From assembly GCA_000431235.1 (NCBI GenBank), contig HF988703.1, forward strand, positions 1 through 64,000: DNA of 64,000 nt, written 5' to 3'. Of this stretch, positions 38,048 through 47,298 are shown piece by piece. Numbering within the stretch: position 1 is the stretch's first letter; each line of letters opens with the position of its first letter. The DNA is from Coprobacillus sp. CAG:698 (lineage in GTDB: Bacteria; Bacillota_I; Bacilli_A; ML615J-28; CAG-698). Made by a program: the position numbers and the translations under genes. The notes below the pieces were generated by a model that worked only from the letters and a program-made list of their open reading frames with translations, ran no database searches and was not told the DNA's origin.

Positions 38048-38749
38048 ATGATAAACAAGGGTTCAATTATAGAATATGGATTATATCCTCAAACAATCAA
38101 AGAAGAGGATGTAAAGATATTAAGTTTTAAAGATGGTTATTATTTAGGCAGTGATAATGAATATTATGTACTTTCAAAAGCAAAACCATTTGGTAAATAC
38201 TTTTTTTCAAATCAATTAGAGATTGAAGCAGATAAAGAATATTATTTTAAAGTTGAAAAAATAAAATGGCAAGTTTTAGATGTAACTGAAAAAGAAATTT
38301 TACTTTTCAGCAAGCAGATATTAGATGCCCATGTATTTGATAGTAAGTCAAATATATATAAATATGCTAGTATAAGAAAATGGCTAAATGAAAATTTCTA
38401 TAATGTTGCTTTTTCAAACCAAGAAAAAAAACAAATGCTGCCAACATTAGTTGATGAAGAATATGATAAAGTATTCCTTTTGAGTAGTGAAGAAATTGCT
38501 AGTTCAAGTTATGGTTTTTCATCCTTAACAAGAGAAAAGAAACCAACAGATTATGCTAAAGCAAATTATGCATTTTCATTTATAGAAAATGGCAATGGAA
38601 ACTATTGGTTACGTTCTATAAATAAAATAAGTCAAGAAGGAATATGCTACGTTGATTATACTGGTTATGCTAATTGTAATCTTGTCCCTTTTGGTGTTAA
38701 TGGTGTTGCTGTAGCTATTAAAATAAGTTTAGAAAATAACTCAAAATAA
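38048..38749 (+). CDS. DUF6273-domain protein
   Basis: 233 residues with the DUF6273 signature: IEYGLYPQ, IKWQVLDVTEKEILLFSKQILD, IRKWLNENFYNVAF, KVFLLSSEE and YWLRS. Such domains occur in gut Bacillota, often fused to other extracytoplasmic parts, and probably have a C-type lectin-like or formylglycine-enzyme-like fold. There is no signal peptide here, so this copy is likely cytoplasmic. Function unknown. SGNH gene follows after 11 bp. Confidence 0.8.
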   Translation: MINKGSIIEYGLYPQTIKEEDVKILSFKDGYYLGSDNEYYVLSKAKPFGKYFFSNQLEIEADKEYYFKVEKIKWQVLDVTEKEILLFSKQILDAHVFDSKSNIYKYASIRKWLNENFYNVAFSNQEKKQMLPTLVDEEYDKVFLLSSEEIASSSYGFSSLTREKKPTDYAKANYAFSFIENGNGNYWLRSINKISQEGICYVDYTGYANCNLVPFGVNGVAVAIKISLENNSK

Positions 38750-38760
38750 AGGAGAAATAT

Positions 38761-40008
38761 ATGTTGTATTTAGCAGAAAAATATTATTTAGTTGTAGATG
38801 ATCGTTTCGAACTTTTCTATCGCAGTGTTATTAAATCACATAATCCTTATAACCATTATGTGAAGGCAACATGTGAGAAAGGATACACATACAATAGGTA
38901 TTTTACCTATACTCCAAAAGATGGAGAAGAAGGAAATTATCAATTAACAATAGGAATATATGATGATGATGGAAACGTCATTGAAGAAGCCCAAACAACT
39001 CTTGTTGTTAATAAGGCAAAAGACGTTAATGATAAAGTAAATATCTTATGTATAGGAGATAGTTTAACTGTAAATGGTGTTTGGCCGAAAATTGGTTTTG
39101 AAAAATATAACTTATTATTCCCCAATAGGCTCAATTTTATTGGTAAATTAAAAACCGAAGAAGTGGGATATGAAGGATATGGTGGTTGGCAGTGGAAAAC
39201 ATTCTGTGAAAACAACCAAAAAAGTCAAACTTCAAGTGTTTGGGTAAAATGCAAACATAATTTAGATGATAGAAACCAACACAGCGTGTGGAGGAGCAAC
39301 AATCTTTTGTGGGTTTTAGAAACCATTGAAAAGGATAAACTTAAGTTTAAACGTGGTGAAAACAATAATAAGGTTAATCCTGAACTTGATAGCAAAATAA
39401 TAAATGTAGATACAAATCAAGAGCTAAGTATTGATAGTTATGATTACAGTGATGGAAATCCATTTTGGAATCCACTAACAGAAAAAGTAGATTTTAAAAA
39501 TTATATTCTTGAAAACAAATTTGAAAAAATAGATTATGTATTTATACTTTTATCATGGAACGGACAGTACAAACCATATAATACGGATTTTACAATTCAT
39601 GATACTTACTCAAGTATAATTATTGATGCTATACATAAAGACTTTCCAAATTGTAAGATTGGAATTTTAGGTATACAACCTCCATGTCCTAATGGAGGAA
39701 TAACAAGTTGCTATGGAGCTAGTGGCTATTACCATGATTGGTATGGAGAAACAGTAACGGAAATGAATTATAACAAATTCTTAGAAGAAAAATGTAAATT
39801 AGACAAGTATAAAGAGTTTGTTAAGTACTTTGATACGAAAGCTCAATTTGATAGCGAATATAATTACTGGACAAAAGATGAAAAAGTTAACAATCGATGC
39901 GAAAGAACAGAACGCATTGGTATAAATGGTATTCACCCATCATTAGATGGATACAAACAAATAGGTGATAGTTTTTATAGAGCATTAATTGAAATGTTAA
40001 AGATGTGA
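38761..40008 (+). CDS. SGNH/GDSL hydrolase family protein
   Basis: 415 residues. After about 90 residues of beta-type sequence (an Ig-like or carbohydrate-binding region) an SGNH domain starts with CIGDSLT (Ser101). A GYGGWQW motif supplies the oxyanion Gly, LLSWNGQY takes the place of the GxND motif (Asn present), and NGIHPSLDGY gives the catalytic His392. No signal peptide, so cytoplasmic deacylation of sugars or peptidoglycan precursors is possible, but unproven. AAAGGAGA precedes the ATG. Likely in the same transcript as sdaA, the PPC gene and DUF6273. Confidence 0.85.
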   Translation: MLYLAEKYYLVVDDRFELFYRSVIKSHNPYNHYVKATCEKGYTYNRYFTYTPKDGEEGNYQLTIGIYDDDGNVIEEAQTTLVVNKAKDVNDKVNILCIGDSLTVNGVWPKIGFEKYNLLFPNRLNFIGKLKTEEVGYEGYGGWQWKTFCENNQKSQTSSVWVKCKHNLDDRNQHSVWRSNNLLWVLETIEKDKLKFKRGENNNKVNPELDSKIINVDTNQELSIDSYDYSDGNPFWNPLTEKVDFKNYILENKFEKIDYVFILLSWNGQYKPYNTDFTIHDTYSSIIIDAIHKDFPNCKIGILGIQPPCPNGGITSCYGASGYYHDWYGETVTEMNYNKFLEEKCKLDKYKEFVKYFDTKAQFDSEYNYWTKDEKVNNRCERTERIGINGIHPSLDGYKQIGDSFYRALIEMLKM

Positions 40009-40058
40009 CAATTATTGGAAAAATAATATATAAAAATGTTTAAAATTATATTATTCTG

Positions 40059-40067
40059 TGCTATAAT
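40059..40067 (+). promoter_or_regulatory. Extended -10 promoter before tig-clpX-lon cluster
   Basis: TGCTATAAT at 40059-40067 with a weak TTTAAA 17 bp upstream (40039-40044), 23 bp before the ATG at 40091. Confidence 0.6.
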
Positions 40068-40090
40068 ATGTTAACAAATAGAGGTGAGTT

Positions 40091-40342
40091 ATGGAGTTTA
40101 GTGATTTTATCTATGCAAAGTCAAAATACCTAACTGAAAAGAAAACATTTCTAAGAATTCTAAAAATAAATTATGAAACAGAAGATTTACGAGAACTATT
40201 TCGTGCTTATCAAGAGTTCTTTAAGGTAAAGAATTTTATCATAAATTATTTAAAGAAATTAATAGGTTATAAACTTTATAACTACTTAAATAAAGTATAT
40301 GATAAATTAGATAAATGGGATGTTTTAAGTTATGGAAATTAA
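40091..40342 (+). CDS. Small protein of unknown function
   Basis: 83 residues, helical, aromatic- and Lys-rich with no signal peptide. GAGGTGAG (40081-40088) supports the start. It is first in the transcript leading to tig, clpX and lon. Its 3' end overlaps the next gene by 11 bp, so the two are translated together. No family recognised. Confidence 0.65.
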   Translation: MEFSDFIYAKSKYLTEKKTFLRILKINYETEDLRELFRAYQEFFKVKNFIINYLKKLIGYKLYNYLNKVYDKLDKWDVLSYGN

Positions 40343-40877
40343 CTTTGTCTTAGATGCATTAAGAAAAAAAGATTATGAATTTGTATTTAAACATTTAGAC
40401 ATCCTTCTCAAAGATGGTATTAGAGAGAATTATCTAAACGAATACAATAGTTTAGCTGTAATGCTAACTAAGTTAAAAAGGTTTGAGGATACAATTAATT
40501 TGTATACTGAACTTAAAAGAAAAGATATTGAAAGCTTGACACTAGTTTCGTGTGCTTTAATTAGTACATTTACAACTGATTTATATAAAGCATTGAGTAT
40601 AATTAATAATTCGAAAATATTAAATTCGGAACTTAATAAATACCTTGAAATAGGTGGAGCAAATTATAATAATCTATTGATCGAAAATGAAGAAGTACAA
40701 CTTGCATTTATACTAAGTAATTTCATAAAAGAACTTGGTAAATGCGAAAATGATATGATTGTCATAAAGTATTATGAATTAATTAGTTTGTTATATGAGA
40801 TAGGATATAGTGAAAGTATCATAGATAAATTAACTAAAATAGGGTATATATTATTTAATCAAGGAGAAGAAAAATGA
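40332..40877 (+). CDS. Helical (TPR-like) protein of unknown function
   Basis: 181 residues. The sequence alternates helical pairs (RKKDYEFVFKHLDILLKDG, NEYNSLAVMLTKLKRFEDTINLYTEL) in a TPR-like manner, with no catalytic motif. It overlaps tig by 4 bp (ATGA) and the upstream gene by 11 bp, so it is tied to trigger factor in translation. A chaperone-accessory role is a guess from context only. Confidence 0.65.
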   Translation: MEINFVLDALRKKDYEFVFKHLDILLKDGIRENYLNEYNSLAVMLTKLKRFEDTINLYTELKRKDIESLTLVSCALISTFTTDLYKALSIINNSKILNSELNKYLEIGGANYNNLLIENEEVQLAFILSNFIKELGKCENDMIVIKYYELISLLYEIGYSESIIDKLTKIGYILFNQGEEK

Positions 40878-42148
40878 AAGTTAAAGTTAAAAAATTAGAA
40901 GAATTAAGTAAAGTGGAAATGAGTGTTGTTTTCACAAAAGAAGAATATGATGCTGAATATGAAAAGCAATTTGAACTTGAACTAAGTGAAATAAAGGAAC
41001 CTGGATTTAGACCTGGAAAATATCCACGTTCAATGTATATGAAAAAATATGGTGATGGAAGAGTTCACGCAAAAACTGTTGATGCATTAATCAATGAATC
41101 TTATTATGATGCTTTAGAAAGCAAAAAGATTTATGCTGTAGGACAACCTCAAATAGATTTATTAGAAAAACTTAAAGACAATGAGTGGGGATACAAAGCA
41201 GTTGTAGCTGTTTTCCCAGAAGTTGAAGCTAAAGATTATTTCGGAATCGAAGCTAAAAAAGAAGAAGTTAACGTAACAGATGCCGATGTTGAAGAAGAAG
41301 TTAATAGAAATCTAAAACAAAAAGCAGATTTAGAAGTTAAAGAAGATGGTGCCATCGAAAAAGGTGATACAGTTGTCTTTGATTTCACTGGCTCAGTTGA
41401 TGGTGTAGAGTTCGAAGGCGGAAAAGCTGAAAACTATGAATTAGAAATTGGATCAGGTAAATTTATTCCTGGATTTGAAGATCAAATGATAGGAATGAAA
41501 ACTAACGAAGAAAAAGTATTAAAAGTAACTTTCCCAACACAATATGATCCAAAATTAGCAGGTAAGGATGCTGAATTTAAAGTATTAGTACATGAAATTA
41601 AAAAGTGTGTTTTACCAGAATTAACAGATGATTATGTAAAAGAACTTGAAATTGAAAATGTAAATACAGTTTCTGAATGGAAAGAATTTTTGAAAGGCAA
41701 TTTAGTTACTGACAGAACTGAAGCAGCTAATAACAAATTTGAAGATGATGTATTTACAAAATTATTAGAAAGTAATCCAGTAGTTATTCCTCAAGAATTA
41801 ATCGATAGAGAAGTTCAAAAGAAAGTAGACGAATTGTCTAAGACAGCAGAAATGTACAAAATACCTCTAGAATATTTCTTAAAATATCAAGGAATCGAAA
41901 GCGTTGAACAATACAAAGAATTAGTTACTCCTGGTGTTAAATCTAACATTCAATACGAAGTAATTATTATGGCAATTGTAAAACAAGAAAAGATTAAATT
42001 AACAAAAGAGGATTATGAAAAATACTATGTAAAAGTTGCTAATGGTAAAGACATTAAAGAAGTTAAGAAATCTTTACCAAAAGATAAAGTTACTGATTAC
42101 TTTAAATTATTAAAAGCACATGATCTAGTATTAGAAAACGTAAAATAA
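40874..42148 (+). CDS. tig: Trigger factor (ribosome-bound chaperone)
   Basis: 424 residues in the canonical order: N-terminal ribosome-binding domain with the signature GFRPGKYPRSMY (the GFRxGK loop), an FKBP-type PPIase domain (GDTVVFDFTGSVDGVEFEGG, then FIPGFEDQMIGMK), and the helical C-terminal chaperone arms. It folds nascent chains at the ribosome exit. The start overlaps the upstream stop (ATGA), with AGGAGAAG before it. clpX follows, the usual tig-clpX order, although clpP is missing here. Confidence 0.96.
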   Translation: MKVKVKKLEELSKVEMSVVFTKEEYDAEYEKQFELELSEIKEPGFRPGKYPRSMYMKKYGDGRVHAKTVDALINESYYDALESKKIYAVGQPQIDLLEKLKDNEWGYKAVVAVFPEVEAKDYFGIEAKKEEVNVTDADVEEEVNRNLKQKADLEVKEDGAIEKGDTVVFDFTGSVDGVEFEGGKAENYELEIGSGKFIPGFEDQMIGMKTNEEKVLKVTFPTQYDPKLAGKDAEFKVLVHEIKKCVLPELTDDYVKELEIENVNTVSEWKEFLKGNLVTDRTEAANNKFEDDVFTKLLESNPVVIPQELIDREVQKKVDELSKTAEMYKIPLEYFLKYQGIESVEQYKELVTPGVKSNIQYEVIIMAIVKQEKIKLTKEDYEKYYVKVANGKDIKEVKKSLPKDKVTDYFKLLKAHDLVLENVK

Positions 42149-42194
42149 TTAATAATTAACGAAAAAAAACTCATAATAAAAGAGAGGTGAAAAA

Positions 42195-43442
42195 ATGGCT
42201 GGTAAGAAAAAAGTTTGCTCGTTTTGTGGCGCTGAAGAATCTGAAGATGTAGTTCTTCTAGCAGGAGATGGATGTTACATATGCAATAACTGTATTGATT
42301 TCTGTTATTCAATTCTTGGTGAACATGATTACTTAGGAAAAGTGTTAGAAAAAGATAATATTACTAACGTTGAATCAATTCCTCTCACACCTAGAGAAAT
42401 ACACGATAGATTATGCGATTATATTGTTGGTCAAGAATACGCAAAGAAAGTACTATCTGTAGCTGTATATAATCATTATAAAAAAATAAACAATAATACA
42501 AGTAATGATAAATCAATAAATCTTGAAAAAAGTAATATTTTAATGATTGGCCCAACAGGCTCAGGGAAAACTTTATTTGCGAAAACATTAGCCCAAATAT
42601 TGAATGTTCCATTTGCAATTGCTGATGCTACTGCATTAACACAAGCTGGATATGTTGGAGAAGATGTAGAAAATGTTTTATTACGTTTATTACAAGCTGC
42701 TGATTTTGACTTAGAAAGAGCACAAAAGGGCATCATATATCTAGATGAAATAGATAAATTAGGTCGTAAATCGGATAATCCATCTATTACACGTGATGTT
42801 TCTGGAGAAGGTGTACAGCAAGCACTTTTAAAAATAATTGAAGGAACAGTAGCCAACGTTCCCCCTGGTGGTGGAAGAAAACATCCACATCAAGAATTCA
42901 TTGCTTTTGATACATCAAATGTATTATTTATTTGTGGAGGATCGTTTGAAGGAATTACTGATGTTGTAAAGAAAAGATTAGGTAAAAGATCTATAGGATT
43001 TAATTCTAATCAGGACGTTCACGAAAAGGAAGATAAAGAAATATATCCACTAATTTCTCATGAAGATATAAAGAAATTTGGTATTATTCCAGAATTAGTT
43101 GGACGTTTGCCAATAATTGCTCCTTTATCTACACTTGAAGTACCAGAACTTATGAAGATTATAAGCGAACCTAAAAATGCCATTTTAAGACAATATCAAA
43201 AAATGCTTGAAATGGATGGAGTTGAGCTAGAATTTAGAGATGATGCTGTAAAAGAAATCGCTCAAAAAGCCTTTAAAGAAAAAACTGGAGCTCGTGGATT
43301 AAGATCAATAATAGAAACAATGATGTTAGAAATAATGTATGAAATCCCTGATCATAAAGATATTGAGAAATGTATCATTACAAAAAATGTTGTTGAAGGG
43401 ACTGGGAAACCTAAACTTATTAAAAAGAAAGTAATAGCATAA
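42195..43442 (+). CDS. clpX: ATP-dependent Clp protease ATP-binding subunit ClpX
   Basis: 415 residues. The zinc-binding domain has Cys8, Cys11, Cys30 and Cys33. The AAA+ domain has Walker A GPTGSGKT (119-126), Walker [10 protein letters not shown], a substrate pore loop GYVGEDV and the ClpP-docking IGF loop (KRSIGFNS). The C-terminal sensor 2 GARGLRSI is intact. It unfolds substrates for ClpP, whose gene is elsewhere. GAGAGGTG precedes the ATG. The next gene starts one base after the stop. Confidence 0.97.
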   Translation: MAGKKKVCSFCGAEESEDVVLLAGDGCYICNNCIDFCYSILGEHDYLGKVLEKDNITNVESIPLTPREIHDRLCDYIVGQEYAKKVLSVAVYNHYKKINNNTSNDKSINLEKSNILMIGPTGSGKTLFAKTLAQILNVPFAIADATALTQAGYVGEDVENVLLRLLQAADFDLERAQKGIIYLDEIDKLGRKSDNPSITRDVSGEGVQQALLKIIEGTVANVPPGGGRKHPHQEFIAFDTSNVLFICGGSFEGITDVVKKRLGKRSIGFNSNQDVHEKEDKEIYPLISHEDIKKFGIIPELVGRLPIIAPLSTLEVPELMKIISEPKNAILRQYQKMLEMDGVELEFRDDAVKEIAQKAFKEKTGARGLRSIIETMMLEIMYEIPDHKDIEKCIITKNVVEGTGKPKLIKKKVIA

Positions 43443-43443
43443 T

Positions 43444-44514
43444 ATGAATATCTGTTGTTTGTTGAATGAAAATAACATATGTAGAGTATATTTTAGTGCT
43501 AAACTAAATGAAATTGAAAAGTTAGGAACACCACGAATACCAGAGTTTGAATATTCAGATATGGTAGCTTACAAATCTGCATGTTTAAAATTATCTGTGG
43601 CAATGGTTAATATGGCCTTAAACAAAAATGGGATTAAGTGCCTAGCAACACGTGATACAAAATTCTTTAATAATAGCAATCCACAAATTCCATTTATGGG
43701 TGTTACAAAGGTTTATATATTAGATGAAGATTTCAAATTATCTCTTCCTCTAGGTCTTAATAATTCTGTTAAAGAAGAAATTGATAATCTTTCACAAACA
43801 ATTGAAAAAGATTTTGAAGATGTTTTAATTAAAATAGGTCTTTTCTATCAAGAAAGTACTGAAATAGTTTGTGATAATTCGCAAGTGTTTTATAATTTGC
43901 ATTACAAAAAAGATGGAGTTATAATTAACACATTAAAGAATCAATTGTTTGATATGAACGAAGATAATGATATAGATAAAAACTTGTTCCTCGGTGCCCA
44001 AGTTGGTGATCGAATTATCATTAATTCAGATGATGTTATCATCGAAGCAGAGATACTTAGTGTGATTTCGAAAATACCATATTCAAAGACTCGATTTGAT
44101 GTAAATAACATAAATGAATTAGGATATATTAGTTTAGAAGATATGTATGATGATTTTGAAAAATCATACTATCTCTTAAATAAAGTTGAGATTATTTATA
44201 ATTATATAGTTGATTACGCTATGAAAAATACAAACTTTAAAATTCCTAAAGAGTTAAGGGATATATTTACTAAAAATAACCCTGAAAATGATAGCGTTGA
44301 ACTAGATATATATCACGATATATTTAATACACTATATTGTTTAAATGAAGAGTATTTAGAAGATGAAAGTTGTTTAATACCATCATTTGAAGAACTTGGA
44401 TTTTATTACCGAACTGGTGCATTTGATATAGTTGATATAATAGATTACTTTAGTAAGAAAAATGTTATAAATAACTTAATTAAAATGAATTTAATAAAAG
44501 GTATAAAATTATAA
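43444..44514 (+). CDS. Unknown protein between clpX and lon, possibly a divergent trigger-factor relative
   Basis: 356 residues, no signal or TM segment. No family recognised outright. The central part (KNLFLGAQVGDRIIINSDDVIIEAEILSVISKI read as L-x-G-x-x-V-G-D followed by a strand pair) and the following helices resemble the FKBP-plus-C-terminal layout of trigger factor, and the end (NFKIPKELRDIF) echoes the VIPQELIDREV segment of the tig gene here. The ribosome-binding GFRxGK motif is not present. Placement among tig, clpX and lon suggests proteostasis. The homology is inference and needs profile comparison. Confidence 0.6.
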   Translation: MNICCLLNENNICRVYFSAKLNEIEKLGTPRIPEFEYSDMVAYKSACLKLSVAMVNMALNKNGIKCLATRDTKFFNNSNPQIPFMGVTKVYILDEDFKLSLPLGLNNSVKEEIDNLSQTIEKDFEDVLIKIGLFYQESTEIVCDNSQVFYNLHYKKDGVIINTLKNQLFDMNEDNDIDKNLFLGAQVGDRIIINSDDVIIEAEILSVISKIPYSKTRFDVNNINELGYISLEDMYDDFEKSYYLLNKVEIIYNYIVDYAMKNTNFKIPKELRDIFTKNNPENDSVELDIYHDIFNTLYCLNEEYLEDESCLIPSFEELGFYYRTGAFDIVDIIDYFSKKNVINNLIKMNLIKGIKL

Positions 44515-44531
44515 AAGAAAGTGGTGATAAT

Positions 44532-46853
44532 ATGTTTTCTGATGTACAAGCAGTTACAACAGCAGCTATACCTGCAATAGTTGTAAGAAATATGATTCCA
44601 TTACCAAACAATGAAATCAAAATTGACACAGTCAATTCAAAATTTATTCAAGCAATAAATGCATCTGTGGAAACAAATAAGTATATCGCTATTTTAGTTC
44701 CTAAAGTTCCAACAAGTGAAGAAATGATTCTAAAGAACATAAATCCTGTTGGAATAGTTGCTAAAGTCATAAGTACAGTTGAAGGAAGCAATTTCTCAGT
44801 AAAAATACTTGGTGTCGTAAGATGCAAGGTAATTGAATTTAGCCAAGTTGAACCATATCTTAAAGCAGTAGTTATGTCAATGCCAACAACTAGCGAAGAT
44901 ACTAACGCTGAATTGGGATATGTAAAAATGCTTGTTAATGAGATTGAAGAAAATGGTTCTAAGATATTTCCAAATATTCGTGATTTTCTAGCTATGGCTC
45001 AAAAAGGAGTTTCACCCGATAAGTTAACTGATGTATTGGCTTTCAATATGAAATTAGAATATAATGAAAAAATTAAATATTTGAATACAGCAAGTATTAC
45101 ACAACGACTTAAATATATTGTTGAAGATGTCAAGAAAGAAAAAGTATATTCAGAATTAGACGTAAAAATTGAAGAAGAAGTTCGTCGTTCAATTAATGAA
45201 AGTCAAAAAGAGTATTATTTGCGTGAAAAAATGAAGGCTATTCAAAATGAATTAGGTGATAAGGCCCGTAAAGAATCAGATGTTGAAGAGCTACGTAAGA
45301 AAATCTTAAGTGCTGGTATGCCTAAAGATATCGAAACTAAAGCTATAAATGAGCTTAATAGATATGCCTACTTAGGTGCTGGCAGTGGTGAAAGTGCTAT
45401 TTCACGAAGCTATTTAGATTTTATGGTAAGCCTACCATGGAGTAAAGAAAGTGTTGATAACAAAGACATAAAAATTGCCAAGGATCAATTAGATAGTGAT
45501 CACTACGGATTAGACACTGTTAAAGATCGTATTCTTGAATATTTAGCTGTTAAAATTATGACTAATAAAACCCCTCAAGCAATATTATGCTTAGTAGGAC
45601 CTCCTGGAGTAGGAAAAACAAGTCTTGCTAAAAGCATAGCCTTAGCTTTAAATAAGAAATTTGTAAAACAAGCTTTAGGTGGAGTTAAAGATGAAGCCGA
45701 AATAAGAGGTCATAGACGTACATACTTAGGAGCGTTACCTGGTCGTATTCTTCAAGGTATGCAAAAAGCAGGAACTAATAATCCAGTATTCTTATTAGAT
45801 GAAGTAGATAAATTGAGTAGTGATTTCCGTGGAGATCCATCTAGTGCTCTTCTTGAAGTATTAGATTCTGAACAAAATAAATATTTTAGTGATCACTATT
45901 TAGAAGAACCATATGATTTATCTAAAGTATTCTTTATCGCAACTGCTAACTACTTAGAAAATGTTCCAGCTGCTCTAAGAGATAGAATGGAAATTGTTGA
46001 ACTAAGCAGTTACACAGAATATGAAAAATATGAAATTGCTAAGAGACATTTAATTGATAAACAATTATTTACTCATGGTTTAAGCAAATGTGATTTTGAA
46101 CTAACTGATGAAGCTCTCTGGAGAATAATTAGAGAGTATACAAAAGAAGCAGGTGTGCGTGAATTAGAACGTTTAATTGGATCACTAGTTAGAAAAGCTA
46201 TTAAAACAATTTTAATGGATAAAACTAAGAAAATAGTAATAACGGCCGAATCACTAGAAGAGTGGTTAGGTAAGCCAAGATTTGTATATAATAAAATCGA
46301 TAGGGAACCACAAGTTGGTGTCGTAACTGGATTAGCTTATACACAATATGGTGGAGATACATTGCCTGTAGAAGTGACATATTACAAAGGTCAAGGTAAA
46401 ATAGTTTTAACTGGAAAACTTGGGGATGTTATGAAAGAATCTGCTCAAGCAGCCTTAAGCTATGTTAAGGCAAATGCTATCAAATTTGGAATTTCTGAAA
46501 GCTTGTTTTTAGAAAATGATATTCATATTCATGTTCCAGAAGGTGCAGTTCCTAAAGATGGCCCTAGTGCTGGTGTTACTATGGCAACAGCAATAGTGTC
46601 TGCTTTCTCACAGAAGAAAGTGGATAATAAAATTGGTATGACTGGAGAAATTACTCTTCGAGGACGTGTATTACCTATTGGTGGTTTAAGAGAAAAAGCT
46701 ATAGCAGCTCATAGAAGTGGATTAACTGAAATAATCATTCCAGAAGAAAATCTTCGTGATGTAACAGATATTCCAGAAAGTGTTCGTAAAGAGCTCAAAA
46801 TTGTTGCCTGCAATAATGTTGAAGATGTAGTTAATCTGGCATTAATTAAATAA
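44532..46853 (+). CDS. lon: ATP-dependent protease Lon
   Basis: 773 residues in the LonA order: N-terminal LAN domain (IPAIVVRNMIPLP), coiled-coil linker, AAA+ module with Walker A GPPGVGKTSL starting about residue 356, and the protease domain with Ser679 in DGPSAG and Lys722 in LREKA, the catalytic dyad. It degrades misfolded and regulatory proteins. GTGGTGAT lies before the ATG. Between this gene and secG there is a promoter but no clear terminator. Confidence 0.97.
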   Translation: MFSDVQAVTTAAIPAIVVRNMIPLPNNEIKIDTVNSKFIQAINASVETNKYIAILVPKVPTSEEMILKNINPVGIVAKVISTVEGSNFSVKILGVVRCKVIEFSQVEPYLKAVVMSMPTTSEDTNAELGYVKMLVNEIEENGSKIFPNIRDFLAMAQKGVSPDKLTDVLAFNMKLEYNEKIKYLNTASITQRLKYIVEDVKKEKVYSELDVKIEEEVRRSINESQKEYYLREKMKAIQNELGDKARKESDVEELRKKILSAGMPKDIETKAINELNRYAYLGAGSGESAISRSYLDFMVSLPWSKESVDNKDIKIAKDQLDSDHYGLDTVKDRILEYLAVKIMTNKTPQAILCLVGPPGVGKTSLAKSIALALNKKFVKQALGGVKDEAEIRGHRRTYLGALPGRILQGMQKAGTNNPVFLLDEVDKLSSDFRGDPSSALLEVLDSEQNKYFSDHYLEEPYDLSKVFFIATANYLENVPAALRDRMEIVELSSYTEYEKYEIAKRHLIDKQLFTHGLSKCDFELTDEALWRIIREYTKEAGVRELERLIGSLVRKAIKTILMDKTKKIVITAESLEEWLGKPRFVYNKIDREPQVGVVTGLAYTQYGGDTLPVEVTYYKGQGKIVLTGKLGDVMKESAQAALSYVKANAIKFGISESLFLENDIHIHVPEGAVPKDGPSAGVTMATAIVSAFSQKKVDNKIGMTGEITLRGRVLPIGGLREKAIAAHRSGLTEIIIPEENLRDVTDIPESVRKELKIVACNNVEDVVNLALIK

Positions 46854-46871
46854 AAAAATTATTTATTTATC

Positions 46872-46900
46872 TTGATTTAATGTATTAATTGTGATATAAT
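46872..46900 (+). promoter_or_regulatory. Promoter of secG
   Basis: TTGATT (46872-46877), 17-bp spacer, TATAAT (46895-46900) with a TGA extension, 53 bp before the ATG. Confidence 0.75.
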
Positions 46901-46952
46901 TAATATGTTATAAATTTAAGATTATGAAATTAATAATTTTAATGGAGGACTT

Positions 46953-47192
46953 ATGGGCGTTATAGATATTTTATTATTAGTTGTATCAGTTCTTTTAATA
47001 GGCATTATCGTGCTACAAAAATCTGATGAAGATGCTAGTAAAGCTTTTACTGGTGAAAAGTCTGAACTTTTCTCTAGCAAAAAAGAACGTGGAATAGAAG
47101 TATGGATTAAATACATTACAATGGGTTTATCAATTGCATTCTTCGTATTAGCAATAATTGCTTCATTCTTTGTTACACGTTTCCACATTTAA
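46953..47192 (+). CDS. secG: Preprotein translocase subunit SecG
   Basis: 79 residues with two TM helices flanking a glycine/charged loop (LLLVVSVLLIGIIVLQKS, then ITMGLSIAFFVLAIIASFF); LIGIIVLQKS is typical SecG. It assists SecYE in protein export. The secG-rnr-smpB order is conserved in Bacillota. GGAGGAC precedes the ATG. Confidence 0.9.
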   Translation: MGVIDILLLVVSVLLIGIIVLQKSDEDASKAFTGEKSELFSSKKERGIEVWIKYITMGLSIAFFVLAIIASFFVTRFHI

Positions 47193-47229
47193 AATCTTAT
47201 TTAAATGAAAGAAGTAAAATAGAAATTAT

Positions 47230-47250
47230 GGGCCTAAAGGGCCCTTTTTT
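47230..47250 (+). terminator. Intrinsic terminator of secG
   Basis: GGGCC (47230-47234) and GGCCC (47240-47244) around five bases, then six T (47245-47250). Confidence 0.8.
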
Positions 47251-47298
47251 CAAGCCATAAATAGCTAATTTATTTTTCAGAAAGGAGTGTAAGTTAAT

